Shown here piece by piece: positions 11,113 through 22,985 of a DNA stretch of 64,000 nucleotides (its first letter is position 1; every line of letters starts with the position of its first letter). The notes beneath the pieces are model-generated. The model worked only from the letters and a program-made list of their open reading frames with translations, had not been told where the DNA came from and did not search any database. The DNA is taken from positions 16,662,714 to 16,726,713 of the forward strand of contig CAIIXF020000007.1 of NCBI GenBank assembly GCA_903813345.2, written 5' to 3'. A program made the translations under genes and the position numbers. This stretch comes from Owenia fusiformis (Eukaryota > Annelida > Polychaeta > Sabellida > Oweniidae).

Positions 11113-14100
11113 ATGTCCCCACCACATAGTGTGGGGCCATATTGTCGGCCTAGGCGCGTCCGTCTGTCCGTATGTCTGTCCGTCTGTCCGTACATCCGGC
11201 AGTTTTCTCCAAAACCGCTACAGATATCACCTTCAAATTTTCAGGGATAACTTATGAGTGCATACAGATGTGGATGAAAAAAATTAACTCGATTCCAACT
11301 TCCTGTCGGCCATTTTGAAGTCAAATGCTAAAATCCTTGTCTGCAAACTTTAAGAAAAACAGCTTCACAGTTGCTTTTAAAACTTTAACATCTTGTTCAG
11401 CTCACTTCATTCTAGATCTGATTAGATTTTGGACCTGTTAGCTCAGTCATGTCAGCCATTTTGAATGTTTTAAGAAAAGTTAACGCACGATAATACTTTG
11501 TATCATATTGAATGGTGTTTTTCAGTTTTCATACTTTAACTATTTAGTAGCTTCATAAATAATTTCAGGTGTACTTTGTTGTAAAAGCCTATGTTATTCT
11601 TAACAGTAGTTATATGTGATAATTTTGTAAGAAGAAATGAGCAAAAACTCATAATCACTTTTTTATTGTCGGCCATTTTGGATTTTTCCGTCCTAAAATC
11701 TTATCTGTAAAGTCTTGTCTATGCATTTCCAGGTGAACCATTTGGTAGATCAATTTCAAATTTTCAGGGATGATTCTTAGTATGAAAATCTAGATCTGAT
11801 TTAGTTTTTGGGCATTCTGGGTAAATGTCAAGGCAGCCATTTTGGATTTTCCGTCCTAAAATTTTGTCTGTAAAGTCTTGTCTACTCATTTTCAGGTGAA
11901 CCGTTTCGTAGATCAATTTGAAATTTTCAGGGATGATTCTTAGTATGAACATCTAGATCTGATTAGTTTTTTGGCATTCTGGATAAATGTCAAGGCAGCC
12001 ATTTTGGATTTTCCGTCTTAAAATCTTGCCTGTAAAGTCTTGTCTACTCATTTTTAGGTGAACCATTTGGTAGATCAATTTCAAATTTTCAGGGATGATT
12101 CTTAGTATGAAAATCTAGATCTGATTTAGTTTTTGGGCATTCTGGGTAAATGTCAAGGCAGCCATTTTGGATTTTCCGTCCTAAAATTTTGTCTGTAAAG
12201 TCTTGTCTACTCATTTTCAGGTGAACCGTTTCGTAGATCAATTTGAAATTTTCAGGGATGATTCTTAGTATGAACATCTAGATCTGATTAGTTTTTTGGC
12301 ATTCTGGGTAAATGTCAAGGCAGCCATTTTGGATTTTCTGTCCTAAAATCTTGCCCGTAAAGTCTTGTCTACACGTTTTTAGGTGAACCGTTTGGTAGAT
12401 CAATTTCAGATTTTCAGGGATGATTCTTAGTATTAAAATCTAGATCTGATTAGTTTTTGGGCATTCTGGGTAAATGTCAATTAGGCAGTCATTTGGGATT
12501 TTCTGTCCTAAAATCTTGTTTGTAAACTCTTGTCTACCCATTTCCAGATGAACCGTTTGGTAGATCAATTTCAAATTTTCAGGGATGATTCTTAGTATGA
12601 AAATCTGGAACATATTAGTTTTTTGGCATTCTCGATAAATGTCAAGGCAGCCATTTTGGATTTTCTGTCCTCAAATCTTGTCTGTAAAGTCTTGTTTACA
12701 TGTTTTCTGGTTAACTGTATGACGGATCAATTTCTAAAGGCCCGGTCACACCGGCTTAACGTTGCTGGAGCGTTCCTTGAACGTTGAAAAAAATCATCAA
12801 CGCTCGTAAACGTTCACCACCGTTTAACAAAAGTTGGCATCCGTTAAAGCAACGCTGTAAACGCTCGGCCAACGCGGATGTTTCTCGAGTGGCCATCCTA
12901 ACGCTCCAAAAGTTTTGAGCTGCTCAAAATATTGCGAGCGTTGAAAAACGGACAATTTTACGCCCTGGCAAAGTTTATCACCGCTCCACCAACGCCCAGT
13001 CAAAATTTGGCACCGCTAGACGCAAGTTCGTGGACGCTTGAATCCGCTAGACCAACGCAGAAATCTTAAACGCTGGACCACCGCTGCTTCGCCAGTGTTG
13101 CCCGGGCGGCGATTAAACGTTGCACAAACGTCGGTGGAGCGGTTGTTAGCGTTTTATCAGCGTACATGGGGTTGTTGGAACGGTGTCGGACGTTGTCGCA
13201 GCGTTCCATGGCGGCGATGAACTTTGCTTTGGCGTTGGTATAGAGGTGTCGGAGCGGGACCAGAATTTGGCCATAAATACGTGGAGAAATGCACCACTGT
13301 GTAGAACACTGTGGAGACACTTGTGTATTTTACATTTGATATATATTCATGTCTGGCATTTCAATTTTTTGCATTGTAAATTCCTAAATTAAGCGCTCAA
13401 AGTTTGTGATTTTGGATTTTAAAAAGGTTAATTATGCGATTTTTGTTTTTCATTAAATGTTAATACAAATAGACTTTTACTGAGACCTTTATTCAAATAT
13501 AGTATATACCTAGTGTTTTCACGTCAAGCAATGCAAAAATTTGTCATGCGTCATGATTATTACTTTGCTGTAAATGTTATTTGACATTGTTAAAGCAATT
13601 TGAACGTAAATCGGTTCCAAGTAATGGAAATGCAACGATTAAATTGTGATATGTTTGTTTGAAATGATATGAGAGATTATTAAAGAAAATTGTAATGTTA
13701 TTCATTCTTAATGTCATATTACATTAATAGAAGCACTTTAGATTTAAAACGTGTCTTCTTTAATCTTGAAGGACTTTTGTTAAAGTTACAAATTCCAATA
13801 AAGGTCTTTACTCTTAAACACTTCCCACTTGAAATAATTTCCCAGTAGTCAAACGCGATATGCTGCTAAACCAACGCTGCTGCTATTTATACCCCCGCCG
13901 AGGCAACGCTCTCATGCGCAGAACGCCGCTATACCAACGCTCGCATTACCGCTAAACAAACGCTAGCTACCGCTCGCAACCGCTTAACCAACGCTAAAGC
14001 AACGCCGGCTTCAGCGGTGCACCGCTAAGCCAACGCCCGTGTTTTTGTTTTTTTCCCCATTTTGTGCGCGTTGACGAGCGTTGATGAATTTTTTCAACGT

Positions 14101-14299
14101 TCAAGGAACGCTCCAGCAACGTCCGGGCGGTGTGACCGGGCCTTTAGTATGAAAATTTAGAACTGACTAATTCTTTGGCATTCTGGGTAAATTTTAAGGT
14201 GGCCCTTTTGGATTTTCCTTCCTCAAATTGTGTCTGTAAAGTCTTGTCTACTCATTTTTAGGATAACCATTTGACGGGATCACCAATAGGTGGGGACAT
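11113..14299. mobile_element. TIR element built of 163-bp tandem monomers, with nested insertion
   Basis: The element starts ATGTCCCCACC and ends GGTGGGGACAT, an 11-bp perfect inverted repeat. Inside the left end lies a short CCGT/CTGT array (11155-11200). From about 11650 to 12720 there are seven diverged tandem monomers of about 163 bp, each with GCCATTTTGGATTTTCCGTC, TCTTGTCTACTCATTTTCAG, GATCAATTTGAAATTTTCAG and GGCATTCTGGGTAAATGTC. An eighth partial monomer follows the nested insertion (12735-14146). Two pairs of neighbouring units are nearly identical 325 bp apart, so the array expanded at least once as a dimer. No protein is encoded. Confidence 0.75.
12735..14146. mobile_element. Foldback DNA element, TIR TAAAGGCCCGGTCACACC
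   Basis: The ends are inverse copies over roughly 70 bp: TAAAGGCCCGGTCACACCG at the left and GGTGTGACCGGGCCTTTA at the right, continuing inward through GCTGGAGCGTTCCTTGAACG. Subterminal regions (12770-13200 and 13860-14060) are packed with CAACGCT/ACCGCT words and much richer in CpG than the surroundings. It interrupts a 163-bp monomer, replacing about 20 bp of it; a clear target duplication is not seen. Frames at 13038-13392 are not recognised proteins. Probably a non-autonomous DNA transposon. Confidence 0.75.
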
Positions 14300-15225
14300 T
14301 TTGTACACATTTGTGTTCTTGTTTATGTAATGCGTTAGGATTATCTATGGAACTTTGGTATGCTCTTTTAAAATATTGCTTCAAATTTCATTAATTACAA
14401 CCCTTGTTGGATTATAAACAGACCAACCAAATACTGTCCTAATGCCGTGGTCACATTTGCTCCGATTTTTACTACGGCGAACGGCCAATTGAGTATTGTG
14501 TTCAAAATTGTATTCAATTAAGTATATGGTGTCATTGCAATTCCAGGAAAACCACTTGTCGAATTTTCTAGAAATTCGCACACATGATAGAAGATATCAA
14601 GTTCTAGAGCTGATTAATTTTTGGGTGGCCATCTTGATTTCTGGTGGCCATTTTGAAGGTTTTTCGATGTTGTGATCTTGTTCATATTATATGCCTTGTT
14701 TACTTTACTTGAAAAGTAGTAGAGCTTTTTCGCTTTTTCCCTCATATTTGATATGTGAATACTCGTGAGCATGGCTCACTGTCTTATGGTACTTTGGCTA
14801 GTAGTCAGCGGTTTTGAAAACTGGCCACCATTTGTACATGTGTAAATTTATATTTTTACTATAACTCTAAAAGCTGCTAAGTAAAGAATTCTTGTGGCTA
14901 CTTAGAAGCATATTACACTTTCTAGCGACAAGTTGCTGTTATCTAGTTGCTCTTGACATTCTTATGTTCGAGTACTCATTTTAAAATTTTGACATATGAT
15001 AGATCAAATGTTGACAATTCTCATTGAAGCCTTATATAAATTTTGGGTTGGCCACAAAAATAAACTTTGGTCAGAGGCTCAAGAACAATGTTTGTCATTT
15101 GTAAATCTTAATCTACATAAATCTGCAAGACCTTGACTCTAAATGATATCATAGAGCCTACTGCACAGGGGATGCCATGGCCCATGGGGTATGCCTTGAC
15201 ACCATGTCATATTTTGTACTAACCC

Positions 15226-15520
15226 CAGGCCTGTCAACTTGGGAACACCTAACATGAGTGACTTGGAAATGTTAAACACCTCCCCTCAAAATGTGGACAC
15301 CTTGGTCCAAATGTGAACACCTTGGTCCAAATTTTGAACACCTTGGTTTAAATTTTATTACATCTTGCCGAATTTTAAACACCTCAAATTTTTTGACAAT
15401 TACCAGGTAAAATGCGTATTTGCGTGACATTTTCTGTCACGCAAAAATAACTGGCGTGACTTCAAATTCTTCAGCAAATGCGTGACAAATACGCAAATTG
15501 CGGGACAGTTGACAGGCCTG
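15226..15520 (-). mobile_element. MITE with CAGGCCTGTCAACTT ends, 295 bp
   Basis: It begins CAGGCCTGTCAACTTGGGAA and ends GACAGTTGACAGGCCTG. The flanks carry a perfect 6-bp target duplication TAACCC (15220-15225 and 15521-15526). It is a shorter, internally deleted, reverse-orientation relative of the copy at 52582-53095, sharing GTGACATTTTCTGTCACGC and the CACCTTGGTCCAAAT repeats. Non-coding and recent enough to keep its target duplication. Confidence 0.85.
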
Positions 15521-16529
15521 TAACCCCTGTAAATCAGATTTTTAGCTCTTTTGTGTTATAAGTCCATAAGTATCAATTTGTTTGATATTGTACTTAACTG
15601 ATATACACTGTTGCTCATAAATATGGAATATTAGATTTGTCAGATCAGAATTCAAGTTTTGGATGAAGACAACATTTATTTGGAATCGTTTAGCAATTTA
15701 TTTTCTAGGCAAATCATATAAAATGGGGTAGTCTAAAAAATTGCATTTTCAAAACACCCCGATCCAAATTTTAATGTAAAGCGGATCAAACAAACTAAAC
15801 ATCAGGTCATGAAGATGAATGAGTCTTCTGTCACATAACAGCACTAATATGCGGTATGTCTTCATAGAGCTCAGTACTGTCAACCCCTAAAGATTTTCTC
15901 GCGGGACAGATTTTTTAGACCCAGTGCCCAAAATTCGCGGGATTTTGCGAGACATCTACAAAATTCGCGGGATTTCGCAGGACATTAAAGGGATTTGCGT
16001 GATTGCGCTAATAGGCCAAATTCAGGTCAAATTCGCGGGATTTCGGAGGACCATTCGAGGGACAAACACCCTAATTGCGGGACAGTTAACAGGTTTACCA
16101 CCAAAAACTTCATAGAGGGACAGATTTTTTAGACAAAGTGCCCTAAATTTGCGGGATTTCGCGGGACATCCACCTAAATTTGCAGGATGTCCCGGGACAT
16201 TCAAGGGATTTGCGTGATTGGGACTAAGGTAAAAGCGTGTAAAAGCTAATCAAACTTCCAGATACTGATTAATCAAATAAAATGCACCGTTGCATTGTAA
16301 ATTAAATAAACGTCAACACAATTTCACAAAATATGCATAGGAATATTATTAAACTTTATTGTAATTTATCAAAAACAACCATGCTTCAGGTGTGAGTACC
16401 GTAATCTAACACGAAATTCAAAAATTCGGAACAATACTTTGCACTTAGGCTATGGCATTCGTGACCAACTATGAAACGCTTACCCCCATAATGTTATATA
16501 TTAAAATGTACCTATTCATATACTGTAGG

Positions 16530-16555
16530 CATGGGCTTTCAATTGAAAGCCCATG
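16530..16555. repeat. Perfect 26-bp palindrome of the CATGGGCTTTCAA family
   Basis: CATGGGCTTTCAA is followed immediately by its exact reverse complement. This is the loopless version of the hairpins at 3047 and 10775. Confidence 0.8.
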
Positions 16556-16614
16556 ATATAGGGGTTCGATTAATCTACATCAAATTATAGGGGAATGAGG
16601 TTACTTTTCTAGAT

Positions 16615-17343
16615 AGGGTTTGTAGAAAAAACCGGGTACCGGGTAGTAAATCCTCCATGCTGGGTTCAAACTTGGTACCTGGTCGAAAAAACCGAGTACC
16701 CAAAAAACGAAATATACGAATATACAACATAATTAGATCATTAGAAAACGTGTAAGATTTGTTTTGAATTTACAAAAATGTATGTAACTTCCTTCAAAAT
16801 TGAGCTAGAAGCTTCAAATAAAAAGCATTTTAAGGCTCTTTTCTTCCTCTATCATCATGGTCATATTTCCATTGGTAATGAAGGGAGGGGGATGCGATCG
16901 CACCCCCTCCTGGCTACGCCAATGACATTTTAAGACGATTTGAAAAACAAGATAAATCAATCTTACTCTATTTTCAATAGTTCGTATGTTGGTACGTGAA
17001 TTGTTTTGATTATGATTTAAATCTGTAAATAGCTATCGTTGCTTTAGCAGAGAGGTGACGTGTGTTAATTTACATGATGCATCGTGTAAGAATTTGATTA
17101 TTAATCATAATTTAAGTTATTCCAATTTTCGACAAAATGTCCACTGAATTGTAAATTGTTATGTCTTACAATGTCATAGGCGTAGCCAGGAGAGGGTGCG
17201 TTTTCTCATAATCTAATTATGTTATATATTCGTATTTTTCGTTTTTTGGGTACCCGTTTTTTGACCGGGTACCGGGTACCAAGTTTGAACCCAGCATATA
17301 TATATAGATTTACTACCTGGTATCCGTTTTTTCTACAAACCCT
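16615..17343. mobile_element. hAT-like non-autonomous element, 729 bp
   Basis: Terminal inverted repeats of about 115 bp begin AGGGTTTGTAGAAAAAACCG and include GGGTACCGGGTA and the CGAATATACAACATAATTAG region. A perfect 8-bp target duplication TTCTAGAT (16607-16614 and 17344-17351) is the length typical of the hAT superfamily. A second inner inverted repeat (CCTCCTGGCTACGCCAATGAC / its inverse near 17175) suggests an element within it or a complex subterminal structure. No transposase. Confidence 0.8.
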
Positions 17344-17761
17344 TTCTAGATATCAGCGTCCATTTATTGTAACTCGCGTTTGCTAACATTTGCTCAGTTC
17401 TGAGATGAAGGCCACACAAGTTGTAAAAAGGCCAACGTTGGATTTATTTGTGACCTACATCCCTATTTTCGTAATTAAAATGAAAGTTGAACCCTTCCTC
17501 TTTATTTTGATACCAATCAACAGCATGCTAGGTACTTAAAATTAGGTAAACTTTACTCCTCAAAAGTGCAAAAACTTAGCTTCTTATATAAGACAAGATA
17601 ATCACAATTGGGGATTGCAACAATTTCGGAAATTCGCGGAGGTCAAAGCCACATTTGCGGGACTTCGCGGGACATTGCGGGACACGCGAATTAGCCTAAT
17701 TTTTATCAAATTCGCGGGATAATCCCGCCATTCGCGGGGCACTTGACAGCTCTGTAGAGCT

Positions 17762-18190
17762 GCAATCAGACCATCCATCCTGTGGGGCCTGCTGTCAATG
17801 AGATGTCTGACGTGTCTACATGAAGTAAGGTCCCACTACTCAATCAGAGGAGTATATAACTCTTCTAAATTTTGAGATAGGGGATAGGTGTGTCACGAAT
17901 TGCGCTATCAGTCTCATCCCACATGTGCTCTGCAGGGGCCTGATCAGGTGACTTTGGTGCCTATGGTAGCTGCTCCACGTTGCCTGCCCTTGGGAAATCC
18001 TGCATAATGCAGCTATCATGCGCATGAGCTTCATCATGCTACAGTTGAAGGTTACACCCAAACACTCTGTTTTCATGTACTGTAGCTCTAGATGTACATG
18101 TAGGTCCAAAAGGCTGCGACTCTCCTTTGTGAACATCACCTCAAATACAAACAGAACCACCTCCATAGCTACTTTTAAACTGCGAGCTCT
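17762..18190 (-). pseudogene. Tc1-like transposase fragment (pseudogene)
   Basis: Read on the minus strand, with several stops, the translation contains YGGGSV near 18165, a histidine/aspartate-rich stretch (HDEAHAHD) where Tc1 transposases have their second catalytic Asp, then SPDQAPAEHMWDE, which matches the family landmark SPDLNPIEHxWDE holding the third acidic residue, then RHVRHLIDSRP as in the C-terminal tail. The Trp before the SPD block appears as TAG and at least two more stops interrupt. Its last codons are separated by the 15872-17754 insertion. It cannot make an active transposase. Confidence 0.75.
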
Positions 18191-18417
18191 CGATTAAAAG
18201 CAATCGTGAGGTGTTCCGATGTCCCTGGTGATATTTTGAGCTAAATTGAGAGGATATACGCTGATGAACAATTGGGGCAAAGAATTTGCACAAATACTCA
18301 CGATAAAGGCGTCATTATCATGATTGTTTCTTCCAGTGCTTCGATGTTCGCTGGCCGTTCTGATTTCTTGGAAATTCATCGCCAAAGAATATCACATGAC
18401 TTGTACATTAAAGCTGT

Positions 18418-18481
18418 TTGGATTAGTAGCGTTGATTGTTTCCCGCATGGTCAAACCATGGTTCGACTCCCAGCTTTTCCG
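18418..18481 (+). repeat. tRNA-like sequence (possible SINE head)
   Basis: GGATTAGTAGCGTTGA resembles a polymerase III A box and TGGTTCGACTCCC matches the B box, followed by CTTTTCC, which pairs partly with GGATTAG. A proper D arm and anticodon arm are not formed, so this is a tRNA-derived relic, not a working tRNA gene. It lies inside the decayed Tc1-like element. Confidence 0.35.
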
Positions 18482-18644
18482 AAATGATATTTTATTTTTT
18501 GTTGTACTTTTATTCTGCACTGAAAATACTGTTATTAACGATGTTATTTTAATATATAGGCATTCATAATCTTGTCAGTTGTCGAATTTATAAAAATAAA
18601 AATACAACCAAATATTGCGTTTTACATAAAGATCAGACTTTAAT

Positions 18645-20922
18645 CACGCGGTAGTATCTCTTCGGGACGTATCGAAACCACTCCGTCCCGAAAAAACCGT
18701 TAATTTGAATTTAAAACCTACCCCAGTGTTTGAAAATCAAGGATTGTGAGTCTCAAACTTCACCGTTTTTCTTCAAACTTGTTCCGTACAAAGCTTCACA
18801 GAAATACCTTTCAGTCGATACATTGTTTTCGTGTACAAAGTACCTCGTTTTAGCGGCGTTTTGGTCCCCAGCTGCGAGATAAAGCAAATTTTCATAATTT
18901 TCAACTGTAAGTCAAGTTATCTCGCCAGGCTTTTACCCATTCTCGCTCATAATTTCAGAATGGACTCCCATTACAACCTTCCATCGCTACGTTTTGATTT
19001 TTGGGCATCAAACGCAGCAGTTTCTAAATCATCCACACATCTCTTAAAATTTGACTAATACGTCCCGTCACCTTCCACTACGCCCCGCCGAGTCTATGAC
19101 TACAAACGTGGAGTTTACATGGGGAGGCGGTAATAGAATCTGAAGCAGGTCCTTTACCGGGATAATAGTTTCAATAATGCAGTAGCAGGTTTCGTGTAAT
19201 TGGTGACAAAATATACTTTTACATGATACTGTCCCCTCCATAAGTTTGGCAACCTTAGCATTGTGTTAAAGCCTATTTATGTTTGAATTTTTATCTACAT
19301 AACCTGCGGGGGAAATACTTATAAAATTGACGGAAATATAACTTGACTTTATTCCCAATACCTCCAAATTTTCTTGATGTTTTTCCTCAATTACAATAGA
19401 TCGGAAAAGGATGATAAATCTGATGAATTTTTGAAAATCGACATTCCCATGTAAACCCATGAGAATTGATATGTTTGTCGCATGCCATACGACAGAATAT
19501 CCATCAATCTGAGTACTAGCAAAAAGTACAAGTTAGGTACAGTAGACAGCTGAATTTGCTATCTTTATTTAACAAAAAGTTGATACGTTTCTTCAGGTTC
19601 AACAAAGTTATAGGCTAGGGTTGTCCAAATCTGCAAAATTTTCCAAAAATCTGTCATCTGATAGATTCTAGTTACAAATTGACTCTTGGTACAAATATTT
19701 CCACTCTAGACCCCTGGGAAATTTTGCCACGCGTCTCACTTGAAGTTTTGGTAATTTTGACAAATATGCCGTTTTCATAAATGGTTTATAACTCAAAATT
19801 AAACTGTTGTATTTCAGGAATATGTATTTTTTCTTCATCATGTATAATTTTCAATAAGCCTACAGGCACCACTTTTTTTTAGCTAAATCCATCGGGAAAC
19901 TTTGCCACGCTTAATTTCAAAATAACGGAGATGTTATCAAAATTGAGCAATATTGGCACAAAAACGTTTCTAGATTCATATAAAGAATGCATCATCATAC
20001 AACACTAATTGGTATATAAACAACATCTACTGACTTGGTCTGATAATGTTATATAAAGATTTTAACTGTTGTGTGTCGACCTTTCTTCTGTATGATTCCA
20101 TTGGATTACATTATGAAACGTGTACCATATAAAATGATACATGTTTCTAACGTTATGCTGAAAATAATATAATTGACATCACCCATCCTCTCGCATTTTA
20201 ACATTTTTTCAAGGATAGGGCACTTTAAACGTTTCTTAAAAATATTTTCAATTGTTCAGTAATTAAAATCTTTATATTGCAATATCGGGAAATCTAAATT
20301 TTAGGGAGATTTTGGACCACCCTATTATAGGTATATTGAAAATGGACAAGAATGGGTAAATCTTAAAACACAATCCGATTGGTATTTAGAATCGACAATG
20401 ACAATGGCAACCTACAAACGGACACATCGATGGACAAATTGTTTTAGAATGCAACTCTACGTGTATAGTGATAGACTCGGCGGGGCGTAGTGGAAGATGA
20501 CGGGACGTATTGGTCAAATTTGAAGAGATGTGTGGATGATTTAGAAACTGCTGCTTTTGATGCCCAAAAATCAAGACGTAGCGATGGAAGGTTGTAATGG
20601 GAGTCCATTCTGAAATTATGGGCGAGAATGGGTAAAAGACTGGCGAGATAACTTGACTTACTGTTGAAAGTTATGAAAATTTGCTTTATCTCACAGCTGG
20701 GGACCAAAACGCCGCTAAAACGAGGTACTTTGTACACGAAAACAATGTATCGACTGAAAGGTATTTCTGTGAAGCTTTGTACGGAACAAGTTTGAAGAAA
20801 AACGGTGAAGTGTGAGACTCACAATCCTTGATTTTCAAACACTGGGGTAGGTTTTAAATTCAAATTAACGGTTTTTCGGGACGGAGTGGTTTCGATACGT
20901 CCCGAAAAGATACTACCGCGTG
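18645..20922. mobile_element. Long-TIR element, 2.28 kb
   Basis: Two arms of about 475 bp (18645-19120 and 20447-20922) are near-identical inverse copies, starting CACGCGGTAGTATCTCTTCG and ending in the reverse. The flanks carry a perfect 6-bp duplication TTTAAT (18639-18644, 20923-20928). The unique centre encodes nothing recognised. Paired frames at 18831-19058 (+) and 20444-20737 (-) are the same stretch of the two arms. Length and structure suggest a non-autonomous DNA transposon. Confidence 0.85.
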
Positions 20923-21062
20923 TTTAATAACAATCAGTTTTATGTCCAAATATGAAGAGGAAATCGGGAGGCAATAAACATTTTTTAACAAATTATTATC
21001 ATTTGTAAGAATTATACCAAACAATTAATAATTATAAAATATTCCATATTTATGAGCAACAG

Positions 21063-22400
21063 TATATTATTTTATTGGGTAACAATAAAGTCTACAAGTT
21101 TCAGCAAATTATAAGCGAAGATTCAAAATGGCAATCATTTTTTGGTTGAAATATCACTTTTTATATCCAAAAGTATTGCAAATATTTGTTAAAAAATGTA
21201 CAGGCAGCTAAGTGTATAGGTTACCATGTCGAGAAGTTTTGGGAAAATATCTTGTGAAATTTCAAAAATGGCACAGTTTTCTTGTCAAGAAATCACGTTT
21301 TGGCACTAATTAAGTCTTAAAATGTTCCATCTGATTTTGCTTGAGATTATACATATATCTCATTTTAAAGGTTACACTTTCAATCCTTGCTCTAAAGAAG
21401 GACTTCTATCTAGACGTCCTTGCTCTAAACATGGTTTTAAAGGTTCTATTTGAGAATTTTCAACATTTTTGGGCAAAATAAACACTTGCATTTAAATTTC
21501 ATAATATGTCCAATGTATTGATAAGAACCTTATCTTTCATTTGACACCAATAACAGCTCAAATGGACCAGATCAAAACTTACAATAAATTTTCAAAAAAT
21601 ATTTTCTATCTCTCAAGCTTTATATATCAAGTTTTTATCAATGTCATTGAAAGATGGCAAAGTTGTTTGTATTACATGATACATTCATTTTTATAGTTGT
21701 GTCGCCATCTTTTAAATCAATAGTAATTTTAAAACATGCACTTTGTTTAACATGTGCATGCATGTCTAATGATCTCTGAACTTCAAATGCTTTTTTCTAT
21801 GCGAGTTTTCAATGTTTCAATGATTTCTTTTTTTGATTTTTTCTTCTAAATCAAGTATACATGGTACAGTGCGCCTTTAATTCTGCAGTCTTGAAAGCAC
21901 TCCTCACACCATGTGAGCTCAGTACCTATGGTACTATTTAATTTATTTCAACACTCAAGGACACTCTCCAATGTATAAAATGTTGTTAAACTTCATAATT
22001 AGTTCTTCAAGTTGAGCATACATTAGTATACAGTCCTATTTGCAAGAGACACACATCCCATTTACATATGTATCATATGAACAATGGATACAGATTATAA
22101 TCTTCTTTAATTGACACTATTTGTACATATAAAATACATGTTTCTGAATTTGTCAGTTTTCATGATAGACATAGAGAGCATCACCAAATATTTTTCCATT
22201 TTGGTGTAGGACTGCTGTGACAAACACTGTGCTATTAATGGTCTACTTCTAAGAGCCATGCTAGCATATTAAATTGTAAGAAAGCATGCTGAGCTGGGAG
22301 TATACATTTTGGCAAATATTTTGTGTGTAACACATAAAGACGCCTATTTGTAGTTCTCATTAGAAAGTGTAAAATGTTATATGATCCAGCATTATTCAGA
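21063..22400. other. No feature recognised
   Basis: AT-rich sequence without recognised exons, terminal repeats or RNA genes. Confidence 0.4.
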
Positions 22401-22405
22401 AAATA

Positions 22406-22530
22406 CATGTAATTATCCCACCAAACTAAATTCAAGTGGGGATATACAGAAGCCGTCCATCTGTCTGTTGTCCATCTGTTCATCCATCAGTACAGTTATC
22501 CAGGTGATAACTCAAATATGAAATGAGAAA
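22406..22530 (+). repeat. Fragment of the (CCGT)n element 5' end
   Basis: ATTATCCCACCAAACTAAATTCAAGTGGGGATAT (abridged) followed by a CCATCTGTCTGT-type array and GGTGATAACTCAAATATG matches the start of the complete copies, with a CCACC variant of the CCATC end. Confidence 0.55.
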
Positions 22531-22985
22531 ATTATGAAACGCTTTCCCTCATCATGTTATATCAAAATGTACCTGAAAAGATGTAATCGTGCATGGTAAA
22601 CATACCCATGTGGGAATAAATTTTGAATAACATAACTATTTTCGAAATTAAAATGAAAGTTTATTTTGATACCAAATAATTGCACACTAGGTACTCTAAA
22701 AGCCAACTGTGGTTTTATTCAAAACAAAGAAGATTTGGCTTATCAGCATAGGAGTCTGATCAAAAAAAGAATTTCGAAATGACTCATATGATGATCTATA
22801 TTTTATGTGGTTGGATCTGCTACTCTGAGGAGTTGCTGTTTTTCTCACTGGTTGTTAGCTTAACCCATACTGTTCTACAAGTTCATTCTGTGCCATTCAT
22901 TTGAAATACAATTAAATTCATCTGAAATACTTTGTGAAAATGATGTAAGCCAGTTGAAAGTTGAAAGTTTATTTGGCAATTCCAG

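Larger units (their letters stand above)
15872..17754. mobile_element. TIR element with GCGGGAC motifs, containing a nested hAT-like element
   Basis: The left end CAGTACTGTCAACCCC and right end (reverse complement CAGAGCTGTCAAGTGCCCC) match the pattern CAGNNCTGTCAA also seen in the 15226 and 52582 elements. Flanks show a 7-bp duplication TAGAGCT (15865-15871 and 17755-17761). Interior parts repeat AAATTCGCGGGATTTCG and GCGGGACA. It sits inside the Tc1 transposase relic and is itself split by the 16615-17343 insertion. The open frames at 15924-16204 come from the GCGGGA repeats and are not genes. Confidence 0.7.
15609..21062 (-). mobile_element. Decayed Tc1-like transposon interrupted by two other elements
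   Basis: The left terminus ACTGTTGCTCATAAATATGG (followed by AATATTA, 15609 onward) is repeated in reverse complement ending at about 21062. Between them lie a transposase relic on the minus strand and two later insertions, 15872-17754 and 18645-20922, each with its own target duplication. Removing both insertions leaves about 1.28 kb, the size expected for a Tc1-like element. The open frame is ruined by stops, so the element is dead. Confidence 0.7.

Noticed and set aside
11764-12277. Two identical 62-codon minus-strand frames
   Set aside because: Identical because the 163-bp monomers repeat; no protein family resemblance.
13038-13392. Overlapping frames on both strands
   Set aside because: They lie inside a CpG-rich foldback element and follow its repeats.
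17840-18166. 108-codon minus-strand frame taken as a gene
   Set aside because: The Tc1-transposase similarity lies in a different frame with stops; this open frame is its shadow.
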